This document shows positions 54,832-63,911 of a stretch of DNA of 64,000 nt, one piece after another (within the stretch, counting starts at the first letter, position 1; every line of letters begins with the position of its first letter). Where the stretch lies: contig NZ_CDHO01000001.1 of the NCBI RefSeq assembly GCF_001006785.1, forward strand, positions 186,001 through 250,000, in the 5' to 3' direction. A program made the position numbers and the translations under genes. Source of the DNA: Hyphomicrobium_B sp001006785. GTDB taxonomy: Bacteria; Pseudomonadota; Alphaproteobacteria; Rhizobiales; Hyphomicrobiaceae. The notes under the pieces were generated by a model that was given only the letters and a program-made list of their open reading frames with translations, was not told the origin of the DNA and did no database searches.

Positions 54832-55254
54832 TTATCTTGGCTGTGGTTGAGCTTGAGGCGACAGAGCTTCGATGATCCGGCAATCAGCAACGGTGCCGCA
54901 GCGGCATTGATCGATCATGCTGTCCAGCTCGCGGCGCAACGCGCGCAAGTCGGCGATCTTTCGATCGACTTCAACTCGATGCTCTCTGGCAATGGCATCG
55001 ACGGCTTCACACGATCGGTCGCGCTGGTCGGCCAAATCGAGCAATGCGCGGATCTGGTCGAGCGAAAAGCCAAGGTCGCGCGAGCGCCGGATGAAGCTTA
55101 GGCGCTTGAGGTGCTCCGCTCCATAGGCGCGATAATTGCCCGCCGTCCGGCCCGGCGCGGCCAGCAGCCCGATCCGCTCGTAATAGCGGATGGTCTCGAC
55201 CTTGGTGTCGGTTCCTCGCCCCAGTTCTCCGATCGTCAGAAAATTGCCTGTCAT
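54832..55254 (-). CDS. MerR family Pb/Cd/Zn-responsive regulator (PbrR/CadR-like)
   Basis: The 140-residue regulator opens LTIGELGRGTDTKVETIRYY, with the MerR helix-turn-helix and wing (GNYRAYGAEHLKRL). Metal-binding cysteines are at RSCEAVD near residue 77 and in the C-terminal loop QCRCGTVADCRI, the PbrR/CadR/ZntR pattern. ATG 55254 lies within its own divergent promoter region. It probably turns on the ATPase gene from the site at 55259. Confidence 0.93.
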   Translation of the reverse strand: MTGNFLTIGELGRGTDTKVETIRYYERIGLLAAPGRTAGNYRAYGAEHLKRLSFIRRSRDLGFSLDQIRALLDLADQRDRSCEAVDAIAREHRVEVDRKIADLRALRRELDSMIDQCRCGTVADCRIIEALSPQAQPQPR

Positions 55255-55258
55255 GGCC

Positions 55259-55289
55259 TTGACCCTGTAGTTGCTACAGGGTGCATATG
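55259..55289 (+). promoter_or_regulatory. MerR-type promoter and operator for the P1B ATPase gene
   Basis: A -35 TTGACC (55259-55264) and a -10 like CATATG (55284-55289) are separated by 19 bases instead of 17, the stretched spacing that MerR proteins untwist. The spacer holds a perfect 9-bp dyad ACCCTGTAG-TTG-CTACAGGGT (55262-55282). Transcription would run to the ATPase gene 150 bases downstream. Confidence 0.9.
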
Positions 55290-55436
55290 GGTCGTCATGT
55301 CTAACTTGTCGAGGGGATCCCAATGGCAGCCGACGGCAAACTTGGCTTGGGCTCCTTGATTTTGTGGCGACTACAGAACGTTGGGTGCGCTCACGATTCG
55401 AGCCACGCTCAAGAAAGTTAAGCAATTCAGGAGTTC

Positions 55437-58400
55437 ATGATGACCGCAGATGCCGGGACAAGGAGCACGTCAAGCTCGCTACGCTTCAAGGTCGACGGCT
55501 TGGATTGTCAGAACGAAGTTCGGATGCTTCGTGCCGCGGTCGGTCCGGTCGTGGGTGGCGATGACAAGCTGGCGTTCGACACCAAGGGCGGTATCATGGA
55601 GGTGGCGGGCCAGGGCATCTCGTCTCTCGATGTAATCGAACAGGCGGTCGCCACGACAGGGATGCAAGCCAAGCTGTTGCCGCAGCCGGATAAACCGACG
55701 ACATCTGCGTGGCTGTTCAAGGTTGAAGGGCTCGATTGCAAGAACGAGGTCGCGATCCTCAAGCGCGAAATCGGTCCACTGGTGGGTGGTGACGACCGGC
55801 TTGCTTTCGACACGACAAAGGGACTGATGACGATCGCGATTCAGCAGCGGGTCTCGATCGACGACCTCTTGCGCGGCGTCTCAAAGACCGGAATGTCCGG
55901 TGCTCTCGTCGAAGATGGTACGGACGACACCTTACTTCTGCGCGTGCACGGTCTCGACTGCAAGAATGAGGTAGCTGCTCTAACCCGGGAACTGGGGCCG
56001 CTCGTCGGCGAGGATAAGCTCGCCTTCGACACTGCGCAGGGCGCCATGACCGTTGCACCCCAGAGCCGGGCAACGCTCGAACAGATCGAGCAGGCGGTCG
56101 CGCGGACGGGAATGCGGGCGGAACCGTGGTCATCGCCAACCCCTCAAGATTCGGCAACCTGCGATGCTGTTGGATTTGCGTGCAGTTGCGCGGTCGACGT
56201 GCAGGAAGCTCTCAGCCCGCCGCTCCCAACCAATCTGCCTGGTGGCGTTATCTATCGAATCCACGGCATGGATTGCGCCGACGAGATCGCCGCCCTGAAG
56301 CGCGAAGTTGGCCCGCTCGTTGGCGAAGACAAGCTTGCCTTTGACCTCCTTAACGGCCGCATGTCGATCGACATGACGCCCGACGCCACGTTGGAAGCTC
56401 GCATCGAAAAGGCTGTCTCACGTGCAGGTCTGCGGGCGGAGCCTTGGACCGAGGGCGCGACAAGCGAGGCCGCGCAGGCAGAAGAACGCCGAAGGCGCAT
56501 TCAGTCATGGCTGACCGCTGCGAGCGGCGTTTTTGCTGCGCTCGGCTTTGCGGTCCACGCTTGGCTCTTAGGCGGTATTGTCGCGGCCTTCGAGGCTGGC
56601 GAACACGGTGCAGGCGCAACGCCGCTGGCGAGCATCATTCTTTATACGCTCGCTGTGCTGTGTGCGGTGCGCTATGTCGCCCCGAAGGCTTGGCTCGCGG
56701 CACGACGCCTGCGTCCCGACATGAACCTCCTGATGGTGATAGCGGTCGTAGGCGCGATCAGCATCGGCGCCTGGTTCGAGGCTGCGACGGTCTCGTTCTT
56801 CTTCGCACTGGCTCTTGCGCTTGAAGCGTGGAGCCTCGGCCGGGCACGGCGCGCCGTTGCGGCTCTGATGGAGCTCGCGCCGTCCACGGCCCGTATCAAG
56901 CTCGATGATGGTAGCGAGCGCGATGTTCCGGCAGCCGAGGTTCGTGTCGGCTCGCACATCATCATTCGACCTGGTGACAAGGTTCCGCTCGACGGCCGGG
57001 TGGCCGCTGGCGAGAGCGAGGTCAATCAGGCGCCGATCACCGGCGAAAGCGTTCCCGTCTTCAAGTCCGAAGGAGACGAGGTCTTTGCAGGCACCATCAA
57101 TGGCGAAGGCGCCCTCGACGTCGTGACCACCAAGGCCGCGAACGACACGACGCTCGCGCAAATCATCCGCATGGTCGGCTCCGCGCAGGGCCGACGCGCA
57201 CCGAGCGAGCAATGGGTCGAGAAGTTCGCACGCGTCTATACGCCGGTTGTGATGGTGCTCGCGATCGCTGTATTCCTCATCCCGCCCCTGTTGCTCGGCG
57301 GTGGTTGGGAGATCTGGTTCTATCGCGCCCTCGTGCTGCTCGTGATCGCCTGCCCCTGTGCCCTTGTGATCTCGACGCCGGTAACGATCGTAGCCGCCCT
57401 CGCAGGAGCGGCGAAGCAAGGCGTCCTGGTGAAAGGCGGCGTCCATCTCGAAACGCCGGCGCGTCTGAAGGCGATCGCCATGGACAAGACCGGGACCCTC
57501 ACCGAAGGACGCCCTCAGGTCGTGGAGATCGTCGCGCTTGGCAACCGCAGCGAAGGCGACGTTCTTCGGCTGGCCGCAGCCCTCGAGGCCCGTAGCGAGC
57601 ACCCGATAGCGCGCGCTATTCTGGCAAGAGCCACGGAAAGCGGCATCGCCGCGCAACCGGCCGAGGCGGTCCAGGCCATCACGGGTCGAGGCATGACCGG
57701 CCGCGTCTCCGGTCGCGACGTCTGGCTTGGGTCGCGTCGGTATCTCGATGAACGTGCGATCAGCTCGCCGGCCATTTTGGAGCGCGCCGGCGCTCTTTCC
57801 GACGCGGGCCGCACCATTGTCGCCGTCGGCAACGACCAAGAGGTTTGGGGACTGATCGCCGTTGCCGATGCCGTGCGGGCAGAGGCCAAGGAGATCGTGG
57901 CCGCGCTCCATCGCGCTGGCGTCGAAAAGGTGGTGATGCTGACAGGCGACAACCGGGCCACCGCCGAGGCGATTGCCAAGCAGACCGGCATTGACGAAGT
58001 TCGCGCCGAGCTTCTGCCTGGTGACAAGGTCGCCGCCGTCGAGGACCTGGTTCGGCGTTATGGGGCCGTCGCCATGGTTGGCGATGGAGTCAACGACGCT
58101 CCTGCCATGGGCCGCGCCAATCTCGGCATCGCTATGGGCGCGATGGGTAGCGATGCGGCCATTGAAACCGCCGACGTTGCGCTGATGTCGGATGATCTTT
58201 CGAGGTTGCCCTGGCTTGTGCGCCATTCGCGAGCCACGCTCACCGTTATTCGACAGAATATCGCCTTCTCGATCGCGGTAAAGCTATTGTTCACGGTACT
58301 GACCATCATCGGTCTCGCGTCGCTTTGGGGCGCGATCGCCGCCGATGTCGGCGCGTCCCTGCTGGTCGTCCTCAACGGGTTGCGCCTCCTCAATCACGGA

Positions 58401-58496
58401 CAGCGCCAGACGGAAGGTGGTCCAACCGGCGGCGCAAAAATTCGGACAGATGAGCGTGGGCATTCCGTCGTGGCTCGCCCCGCACCTGCGCATTGA
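55437..58496 (+). CDS. P1B-type metal ATPase with four N-terminal HMA-like repeats
   Basis: The 1,019-residue Pb/Cd/Zn exporter has four tandem N-terminal domains with G-L/M-D-C-x-x-E in place of GMxCxxC, at about residues 21, 98, 172 and 276. A Cys-rich linker (CDAVGFACSC, about 242-251) lies between the third and fourth. The core shows TGES near 535, the metal-site CPC in VIACPCALVIS near 638, DKTGTLTEG near 683, SEHPIARAI near 722 and GDGVNDAPAM near 882, matching the Zn/Cd/Pb group. The normal size is about 700-800 residues; the extra repeats explain the length. CAGGAG precedes the tandem ATG start. Confidence 0.95.
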   Translation: MMTADAGTRSTSSSLRFKVDGLDCQNEVRMLRAAVGPVVGGDDKLAFDTKGGIMEVAGQGISSLDVIEQAVATTGMQAKLLPQPDKPTTSAWLFKVEGLDCKNEVAILKREIGPLVGGDDRLAFDTTKGLMTIAIQQRVSIDDLLRGVSKTGMSGALVEDGTDDTLLLRVHGLDCKNEVAALTRELGPLVGEDKLAFDTAQGAMTVAPQSRATLEQIEQAVARTGMRAEPWSSPTPQDSATCDAVGFACSCAVDVQEALSPPLPTNLPGGVIYRIHGMDCADEIAALKREVGPLVGEDKLAFDLLNGRMSIDMTPDATLEARIEKAVSRAGLRAEPWTEGATSEAAQAEERRRRIQSWLTAASGVFAALGFAVHAWLLGGIVAAFEAGEHGAGATPLASIILYTLAVLCAVRYVAPKAWLAARRLRPDMNLLMVIAVVGAISIGAWFEAATVSFFFALALALEAWSLGRARRAVAALMELAPSTARIKLDDGSERDVPAAEVRVGSHIIIRPGDKVPLDGRVAAGESEVNQAPITGESVPVFKSEGDEVFAGTINGEGALDVVTTKAANDTTLAQIIRMVGSAQGRRAPSEQWVEKFARVYTPVVMVLAIAVFLIPPLLLGGGWEIWFYRALVLLVIACPCALVISTPVTIVAALAGAAKQGVLVKGGVHLETPARLKAIAMDKTGTLTEGRPQVVEIVALGNRSEGDVLRLAAALEARSEHPIARAILARATESGIAAQPAEAVQAITGRGMTGRVSGRDVWLGSRRYLDERAISSPAILERAGALSDAGRTIVAVGNDQEVWGLIAVADAVRAEAKEIVAALHRAGVEKVVMLTGDNRATAEAIAKQTGIDEVRAELLPGDKVAAVEDLVRRYGAVAMVGDGVNDAPAMGRANLGIAMGAMGSDAAIETADVALMSDDLSRLPWLVRHSRATLTVIRQNIAFSIAVKLLFTVLTIIGLASLWGAIAADVGASLLVVLNGLRLLNHGQRQTEGGPTGGAKIRTDERGHSVVARPAPAH

Positions 58497-58579
58497 ACCA
58501 ACAGCGGTCGCCCTGTGTTGGGGCGGCCGCTGCCGGCAGAGAAATGCCGACCTGAACTCCAATAGCATGAGGAATTGTC

Positions 58580-59104
58580 GTGGCCGGAAGCTCCCGTAGA
58601 GATCGCGCGATATGGGTTGGTGGCGGATTTGCCGCCGCGCTTCTGTTCGACGTCGCAACAAAGTGGTTGATCCTCAATGTCGTTATGGTCCCGCCGCGCA
58701 TTATCGAGGTTACGCCCTTTTTCAACCTGTCGCTCAGCTTCAACACTGGCGTCAGCTTCGGCATGTTTCAAGATCTTTTTCTCGAGCGTCCGCTGGTGCT
58801 GGTCGGGATCAAAGTGGCGATCACGGTCGGTCTTCTCGTTTGGGCAATGCGGACCCACAGGATTGTTGAGGCCACGGCTCTTGGTTTGATCGCCGGCGGC
58901 GCCGCCGGCAACATTGTTGACCGCGTGCGTCAGGGCGCTGTGACCGACTTTCTCGATTTCCATGCCGCCAATTGGCATTGGCCTGCCTTCAACATGGCGG
59001 ACGTTGCGATCGGCGTTGGCGTTGTGCTCCTCTTGGCGAGATCGTTTCTTTCGTCCCGACCGGCACTCTGTACTCAGGAAGCGTCCAGTAACGGAAAGCG
59101 CTGA
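58580..59104 (+). CDS. lspA: Lipoprotein signal peptidase (LspA/PbrC-like)
   Basis: The 174-residue aspartic membrane peptidase has four helices and the catalytic Asp pair in GNIVDRVRQGAVTDFLDFH and FNMADVAIGVGV. A second lspA in a metal island is typical of pbr operons (PbrC). The GTG start has GAGG upstream, 84 bases after the ATPase stop. It is followed two bases later by ccdA. Confidence 0.95.
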   Translation: MAGSSRRDRAIWVGGGFAAALLFDVATKWLILNVVMVPPRIIEVTPFFNLSLSFNTGVSFGMFQDLFLERPLVLVGIKVAITVGLLVWAMRTHRIVEATALGLIAGGAAGNIVDRVRQGAVTDFLDFHAANWHWPAFNMADVAIGVGVVLLLARSFLSSRPALCTQEASSNGKR

Positions 59105-59106
59105 GG

Positions 59107-59841
59107 ATGGTGGCGCTGGATATATCTCTGCTCGGTCTGGCGACAGCGGCCACTGCTGGCGCTATCTCTTTCCTTTCTCCCTGCGTCCTGCCCCTCGTTC
59201 CGGGCTACCTGTCCTATGTTGCTGGTGGTGCCGGCACGACTGGCAGCGGCGGTGTGGCATCTCGGCTTCACATCTTCCGCCCGGCGCTCCTGTTCGTGCT
59301 CGGGTTCACGACCATCTTCGTGCTGCTTGGAATCAGCGCGATGGCTCTCGGCGGCGTTCTCCAACGCTTCCAGACGGAAACCAACTTGATCGGTGGAGCT
59401 TTGATTATCGTCTTCGGATTGGCGATGACCGGGCTCGTCCGCCTCCCGATGTTGATGGCCGACCATCGATGGAATGGGCCTCGTCAGGTCAACGGACCGG
59501 TCGGTGCCTTCTTGCTGGGCGTCGCTTTTGCCTTCGGGTGGACGCCATGCATTGGCCCGGTGTTAGGCTCGATCCTTACGGTAACTGCTACTTCGTCGGG
59601 CAATGGTGCGATTCTTCTCGGAGCTTACGGTCTCGGACTCGGCGCACCCTTTCTGCTCACGGCCCTCTTCATGGGAAACGCAGCCGCCGCATTGAAGCGC
59701 ATGCGCCACCTCGGCGTCGCACTGAATATCGGCGGGGGAGCCGTCATGATCGGTGTCGGCATCCTGATGATGACCGGCAGATTGCAGGAGATCGCAATCT
59801 GGATGCTGACGACGTTTCCGGCGCTGGGAGGGATTGGTTGA
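59107..59841 (+). CDS. ccdA: CcdA-type thiol-transfer membrane protein
   Basis: The 244-residue protein has six helices and the CcdA/DsbD signature SFLSPCVLPLVPGYLSYVAGG, with the partner Cys in AFGWTPCIGPVLGSIL. Such proteins carry reducing power to the periplasm. In the island it lies directly after lspA, so it may keep periplasmic thiols reduced during metal stress; that role is inference. Confidence 0.93.
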   Translation: MVALDISLLGLATAATAGAISFLSPCVLPLVPGYLSYVAGGAGTTGSGGVASRLHIFRPALLFVLGFTTIFVLLGISAMALGGVLQRFQTETNLIGGALIIVFGLAMTGLVRLPMLMADHRWNGPRQVNGPVGAFLLGVAFAFGWTPCIGPVLGSILTVTATSSGNGAILLGAYGLGLGAPFLLTALFMGNAAAALKRMRHLGVALNIGGGAVMIGVGILMMTGRLQEIAIWMLTTFPALGGIG

Positions 59842-59922
59842 TGCGCACACCACCGCATTTGATGGGCGGCGTGGTCGAATCTCTGCACGTTATCTTACTG
59901 CAATTTGATTTTCGAGGAAGCA

Positions 59923-60828
59923 ATGATGGACCATCGCTCAGATGAAATACGTGCGCTCTTATTTCTGAATCCGCAGAGTCGCAATGGGAGCGGTCGCGCG
60001 GCGAATGACGCTGTTCGACAACTTGAGGTCGGCGGGATCACGCTCACGCCAAGCCTGTGCCACAAACCGGAAGAGATGAGACACGAGATCGCCCGCAGAG
60101 CACAAGAAGTCGATTGTGTGATCGTCGGCGGTGGTGACGGAACAATTAACGCGACTCTCGCCGGCTTGGTGAACACGGGACTGCCGCTTGGCATCTTGCC
60201 ACTCGGCACGGCAAATGACCTTGCTCGGACACTTTGCATTCCGAATAACCCAGTAGCGGCGGCTGCAATTATCACCGCAGGCTACAAGCGCCGGATTGAC
60301 GTCGGCCAAGTCAATGACCAGTTCTTCCTGAACGTTGCGAGCATGGGGCTAGGCGTTGAACTTGCGCGTAGGATGACTGGTAACCTCAAACGGCATTTGG
60401 GGCGGCTTAGCTACCCGCTAGCGGCGGTTAAAACAGCAATCTACATGAGGCCCTTTACGGCTGAAGTCATTACTACCGACAGCACCATTCAACTTCGAAG
60501 CTTGCAGATCGCTGTTGGCAATGGTGTATATTACGGCGGCGGCATGGCCGTCTACGAGGCTGCGGCAATCGACGACCAATGCTTAGATTTTTACAGTGTT
60601 GCGCCGCGACAATTTTGGCAATGGCCGCTCTTACTGGCTGCCTTTCGGCGGGGGCGTAACCGAAATTTGGGCGGCATGCGGGCTTTCTGCAGCTCAGGGC
60701 CTCTTGAGGTCCGCACGGATCCGCCACTCCCAATCAATACCGATGGTGAAATTACGACCTTCACGCCCGCCAGGTTCAAATTGCTGCCGCTCGCATTGAC
60801 CGTCTTTGCGCCGGCGGCTCGGGCCTGA
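59923..60828 (+). CDS. Diacylglycerol/lipid kinase family protein (YegS/DgkB-like)
   Basis: The 301-residue protein has the kinase-fold start IRALLFLNPQSRNGSGRAA, the nucleotide motif VIVGGGDGTINATLAGL near residue 65, PLGTANDLARTL and GNGVYYGGGMAVYEAA. ATG 59923 or 59926 follows GAGGA; the TTG at 59905 is unlikely. Lipid kinases are not classical metal-resistance genes; envelope lipid recycling beside the PAP2 phosphatase is a possible link. Confidence 0.9.
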   Translation: MMDHRSDEIRALLFLNPQSRNGSGRAANDAVRQLEVGGITLTPSLCHKPEEMRHEIARRAQEVDCVIVGGGDGTINATLAGLVNTGLPLGILPLGTANDLARTLCIPNNPVAAAAIITAGYKRRIDVGQVNDQFFLNVASMGLGVELARRMTGNLKRHLGRLSYPLAAVKTAIYMRPFTAEVITTDSTIQLRSLQIAVGNGVYYGGGMAVYEAAAIDDQCLDFYSVAPRQFWQWPLLLAAFRRGRNRNLGGMRAFCSSGPLEVRTDPPLPINTDGEITTFTPARFKLLPLALTVFAPAARA

Positions 60829-60915
60829 CACCAACGACGCTGATGTGAAGGGCGGCGCATCGTGCCCTAAAATCGTGGTAGTGTTGCACCCTGAAACTTG
60901 ATATTGCAGACCTCG

Positions 60916-61272
60916 ATGAAGCGAACATCTACCCAGAGAGGGACTACACGGGCATCGGCTTTTCGCCGGGTGCTGACGGCGTTCCTTGCTGCGGTATATC
61001 TGGTGGTTGGATTTGCGGGCGAGATTTCGTGCGCGAAGGAAACCCTCGTCTCGACCAGCATAAGCGCCGCTCTGGACAAGGGCGACGAAGGCTCGAAAAA
61101 GGCCCCGACTGTGGTCGAGCATTGTTCCACTTGCGCCCCCATCACAGTGCCCGTGGCCGCGTTGGTCTACATACCAGCCAGCATGTCCCTGCAAATGTCG
61201 TTCTCAAGCGACATTGCTGTTGACCTTGAAGTGCGCCTGCCTGAACCGCCACCCCCCAAACATCTGATCTGA
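60916..61272 (+). CDS. Small membrane-anchored protein upstream of czcC
   Basis: The 118-residue protein has a single N-terminal hydrophobic segment (VLTAFLAAVYLVVGFAGEI) and a mature part with HCSTCAP, a possible metal-binding CxxC. The end is proline-rich (PEPPPPKHLI). Short proteins with this layout often precede czcC-like genes in alphaproteobacteria. It lies 62 bases before czcC. Confidence 0.7.
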   Translation: MKRTSTQRGTTRASAFRRVLTAFLAAVYLVVGFAGEISCAKETLVSTSISAALDKGDEGSKKAPTVVEHCSTCAPITVPVAALVYIPASMSLQMSFSSDIAVDLEVRLPEPPPPKHLI

Positions 61273-61334
61273 AGCCTTAGCCGCAGCGCGTAACTCAGTC
61301 GCGTTGTAGTCTTTTCGCTATTCAGGTCGGTAAT

Positions 61335-62609
61335 ATGCTTTCGGTTCGAGTGGCCGTGCGCCTGACGTGCGCACTGCTCATACTTACAGTTCCCGTCGAG
61401 GCTGCCGAACGTTCTTCGCGCACCATCTCGCTGCCTCAGGCATTACAGCGTGCGTTGGCTGCGAATCCGCGATTGACCGCGGCCGAGCGTGATATCGGCA
61501 TCGCGGGCGGCCTCCGCGTTCAAGCCGGTGCGCTTCCCAACCCAGAGGCCTCGTTCGAACTCGACAACGCGCTCGGAACGGGGCCGTACAAAGGGGTTCG
61601 GTCGGCCGAGACGACCCTGCAACTTAGCCAACTCGTCGAACTGGGTGGCAAGCGGGAAGCACGCGTGGCGGCCGGCGAGGCCGGCATCGGCATGGCCGTC
61701 TGGCAGCGGCGGGCGACGCGACTGGAAGTCCTGTCCGAAACAGCGATTGCCTTCATCATGATTATCAGCGCGCAGCGGCGCATCGAGATCTTCGATGAGC
61801 AAATAGCGAGCTTCGATCCGCTGATTCCATTGTTGCAAAAACGCGTCCAGGAGGGCGCGTCCTCGCCTGCTGAAACGCTGCGGGCGCAGGTCGCCGCAGA
61901 CCTGTTCCGGGTCGAACGGGAACGCGCCAAGACACTGCTGGCTACGGCGCGTCGCGATCTCGCGGTCCTAATGGGGGATGCCAGCCCGCAGTTCGGCAAA
62001 GCCGTGGGACGGCTGGCAAGTACCGGTCTACCGCCGCCGTTCAACGCCGTACTCCAGGCGATCGACGCTAATCCGCAATTGGCGCGCTGGACCGCTGTCA
62101 CTGCGCAGCGCAATGCCGAACTCCTTATCGCCCGACTGAAGGCCATTCCGGACCTACGCATTTCAGCCGGCTGGCGGCATTACCAGGACACGAACGACAA
62201 CGCGGTGCGACTTGGCGTTTCGATCCCGCTTCCGGTCTTCGACCAAAACACCGGTAACATCATCGCGGCACATGAGACGCTCGCGAAGACAGATGCGGAG
62301 CGGGCGATCAACAAGCTGGTGCTGCTCAGCATCGCCGGCCGCGCCTACGATACCCTGACTGGTGCTCTGGCGGAGCTCAAGCTGCTGCGGTCGTCGGTCA
62401 TTCCCAACGCCCGCAGCGCCGCCGAGACGATCCTCAGCGGCTACTCGCAGGGTCGCTTCACGCTGCTCGAATTGCTCGACGTTCGGGGATCGCTGCTGCA
62501 GGCGCTGCTGCGCGAACAGGAGGCCCAGCAGAATTTCCATATCGCCGTGGCCACAATCGAAGGTCTCGTCGGCAATCCGTTTTCGCTCACGCATCAGAGT
62601 TCGCGATGA
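61335..62609 (+). CDS. czcC: Outer-membrane channel of a CzcCBA-type efflux system
   Basis: The 424-residue TolC-family protein has a signal peptide (LTCALLILTVPVEA), then repeated helical segments: ISLPQALQRALAANPRLTAA near the start and the matching second half ending ELLDVRGSLLQALL. It provides the outer-membrane exit for metal ions from the RND pump. Its TGA overlaps the czcB ATG (ATGA). Confidence 0.9.
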   Translation: MLSVRVAVRLTCALLILTVPVEAAERSSRTISLPQALQRALAANPRLTAAERDIGIAGGLRVQAGALPNPEASFELDNALGTGPYKGVRSAETTLQLSQLVELGGKREARVAAGEAGIGMAVWQRRATRLEVLSETAIAFIMIISAQRRIEIFDEQIASFDPLIPLLQKRVQEGASSPAETLRAQVAADLFRVERERAKTLLATARRDLAVLMGDASPQFGKAVGRLASTGLPPPFNAVLQAIDANPQLARWTAVTAQRNAELLIARLKAIPDLRISAGWRHYQDTNDNAVRLGVSIPLPVFDQNTGNIIAAHETLAKTDAERAINKLVLLSIAGRAYDTLTGALAELKLLRSSVIPNARSAAETILSGYSQGRFTLLELLDVRGSLLQALLREQEAQQNFHIAVATIEGLVGNPFSLTHQSSR

Positions 62610-63553
62610 TGAAGGCTATTGTCCGCTACTCCGTGTTCATTCTGGTCTCCGCCGCGCTTGCCTACAGCGGCTATCAGATGCTGACGCCCGCAGCGCCGAA
62701 ACCAACCCCAACCGAAAAGGCCGAAAAGGAAGAGCACGCCGACAGCGTCACGCTGAGCGATGCCAAGATCGAGACGGCAGGAATCGAGCTTGCGAAAGCA
62801 TCGTCCGGCGTGCTGCGCGACAGCCTGTTATTGAACGGAATGGTCCAGCCCAACCAGGAATCGCTGGTGCAGGTCACCCCCCGATTTCCCGGGATCGTTC
62901 GCGACGTGCGTAAACGGATCGGCGACGTGGTCCAAAAGGGCGATGTCCTAGCTGTCATCGAGAGCAATCAGAGTCTGACGCTGTATGAATTGAAGGCGTC
63001 GCTCGGCGGTACGGTGATCGATCGACAGACGACCTTGGGCGAGTACGTCTCCGAGCAGAAACCGGCCTTCGTCGTCGCAGACCTATCGAGCGTGTGGGTG
63101 GACTTCTCCGTCTACCGCCGCGACCTGAAGCGGGTCAGCATCGGCGACCAGGTGTTCATCGATCCCGCCGACGGCGGCCCCGCGATTGAGGCCAAGGTTT
63201 CGTATCTGTCGCCGGTCGGCAGCAGCGACACCCAGAGCGCGATTGCCAGAGCTGTGGTGACGAATTCGAAACAGCGGTTGCGTCCCGGGTTGTTCATCAC
63301 GGGCCGGCTGACCCTGTCTGCGAAGCGGGTAAGCGTCGCAGTGAAGTCGTCGGCGCTACAGACCTGGGAGAATCGCACGGTCGTGTTCGTCCGTAACGGA
63401 GGGAAATTCGAAGCGCGGGATGTCGAGGTCGGAGAGCGGGATCCGCAGTTCGTCGAAATCACCTTCGGTGTGCTGGAAGGCGACGTCTATGCCGCGCAGA
63501 ACAGTTTCATCATCAAGGCTGAACTGGGGAAAGGATCGGGAGACAATGACTGA
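62606..63553 (+). CDS. czcB: Periplasmic adaptor of a CzcCBA-type efflux system
   Basis: The 315-residue adaptor has an N-terminal hydrophobic anchor (YSVFILVSAALAYSGYQML), a charged linker and the lipoyl-like region VTPRFPGIVRDVRKRIGD to LGGTVIDRQTTLGEYV. It lacks the long alpha-hairpin common in other adaptors, so it is a short form. Overlapping starts and stops tie it to czcC and to the PII-like gene downstream. Confidence 0.9.
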   Translation: MMKAIVRYSVFILVSAALAYSGYQMLTPAAPKPTPTEKAEKEEHADSVTLSDAKIETAGIELAKASSGVLRDSLLLNGMVQPNQESLVQVTPRFPGIVRDVRKRIGDVVQKGDVLAVIESNQSLTLYELKASLGGTVIDRQTTLGEYVSEQKPAFVVADLSSVWVDFSVYRRDLKRVSIGDQVFIDPADGGPAIEAKVSYLSPVGSSDTQSAIARAVVTNSKQRLRPGLFITGRLTLSAKRVSVAVKSSALQTWENRTVVFVRNGGKFEARDVEVGERDPQFVEITFGVLEGDVYAAQNSFIIKAELGKGSGDND

Positions 63554-63911
63554 TGACGCTGCAATGACGCTGATCACCGCCCTCATCAGGCCGCACATGG
63601 AAGGCCACGTGGTGCGCGCGCTGCATGACTTGCCCGACTTTCCCGGCTTCACTTTCGATGAGGTCCGAGGGCAAGGCCGCGGCCGCGGGCAAGGCGGGAG
63701 CTACGTTTCGGCGGATACCGATCTGACCTATCACCAGTTTCTGGAAATGAAATTGGTCTGTCGGTCCGAGTTAGCGGATCAGATTTGCGAACGCATCGCG
63801 TCGGCTGCCTGGACGGGCAGGAAAGGTGACGGCGTCGTATTCACGACGGCGGTCCATAAATTTGCACGCATCAGGGAAATCGGCAGACACTCGGAAAAGC
63901 ACGATGATTGA
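63546..63911 (+). CDS. PII-like protein inside the czc operon
   Basis: The 121-residue protein starts AMTLITALIRPHMEGHVVRAL and contains the flexible loop RGQGRGRGQGGSYV, then LEMKLVCRSELADQICERI. This matches the P-II-like group found between czcB and czcA genes. It keeps the ferredoxin-like PII core but lacks the Tyr-bearing T-loop of GlnB. ATG 63546 overlaps the czcB stop. It may sense metal or nucleotide and adjust the pump; this is inference. Confidence 0.85.
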   Translation: MTDDAAMTLITALIRPHMEGHVVRALHDLPDFPGFTFDEVRGQGRGRGQGGSYVSADTDLTYHQFLEMKLVCRSELADQICERIASAAWTGRKGDGVVFTTAVHKFARIREIGRHSEKHDD

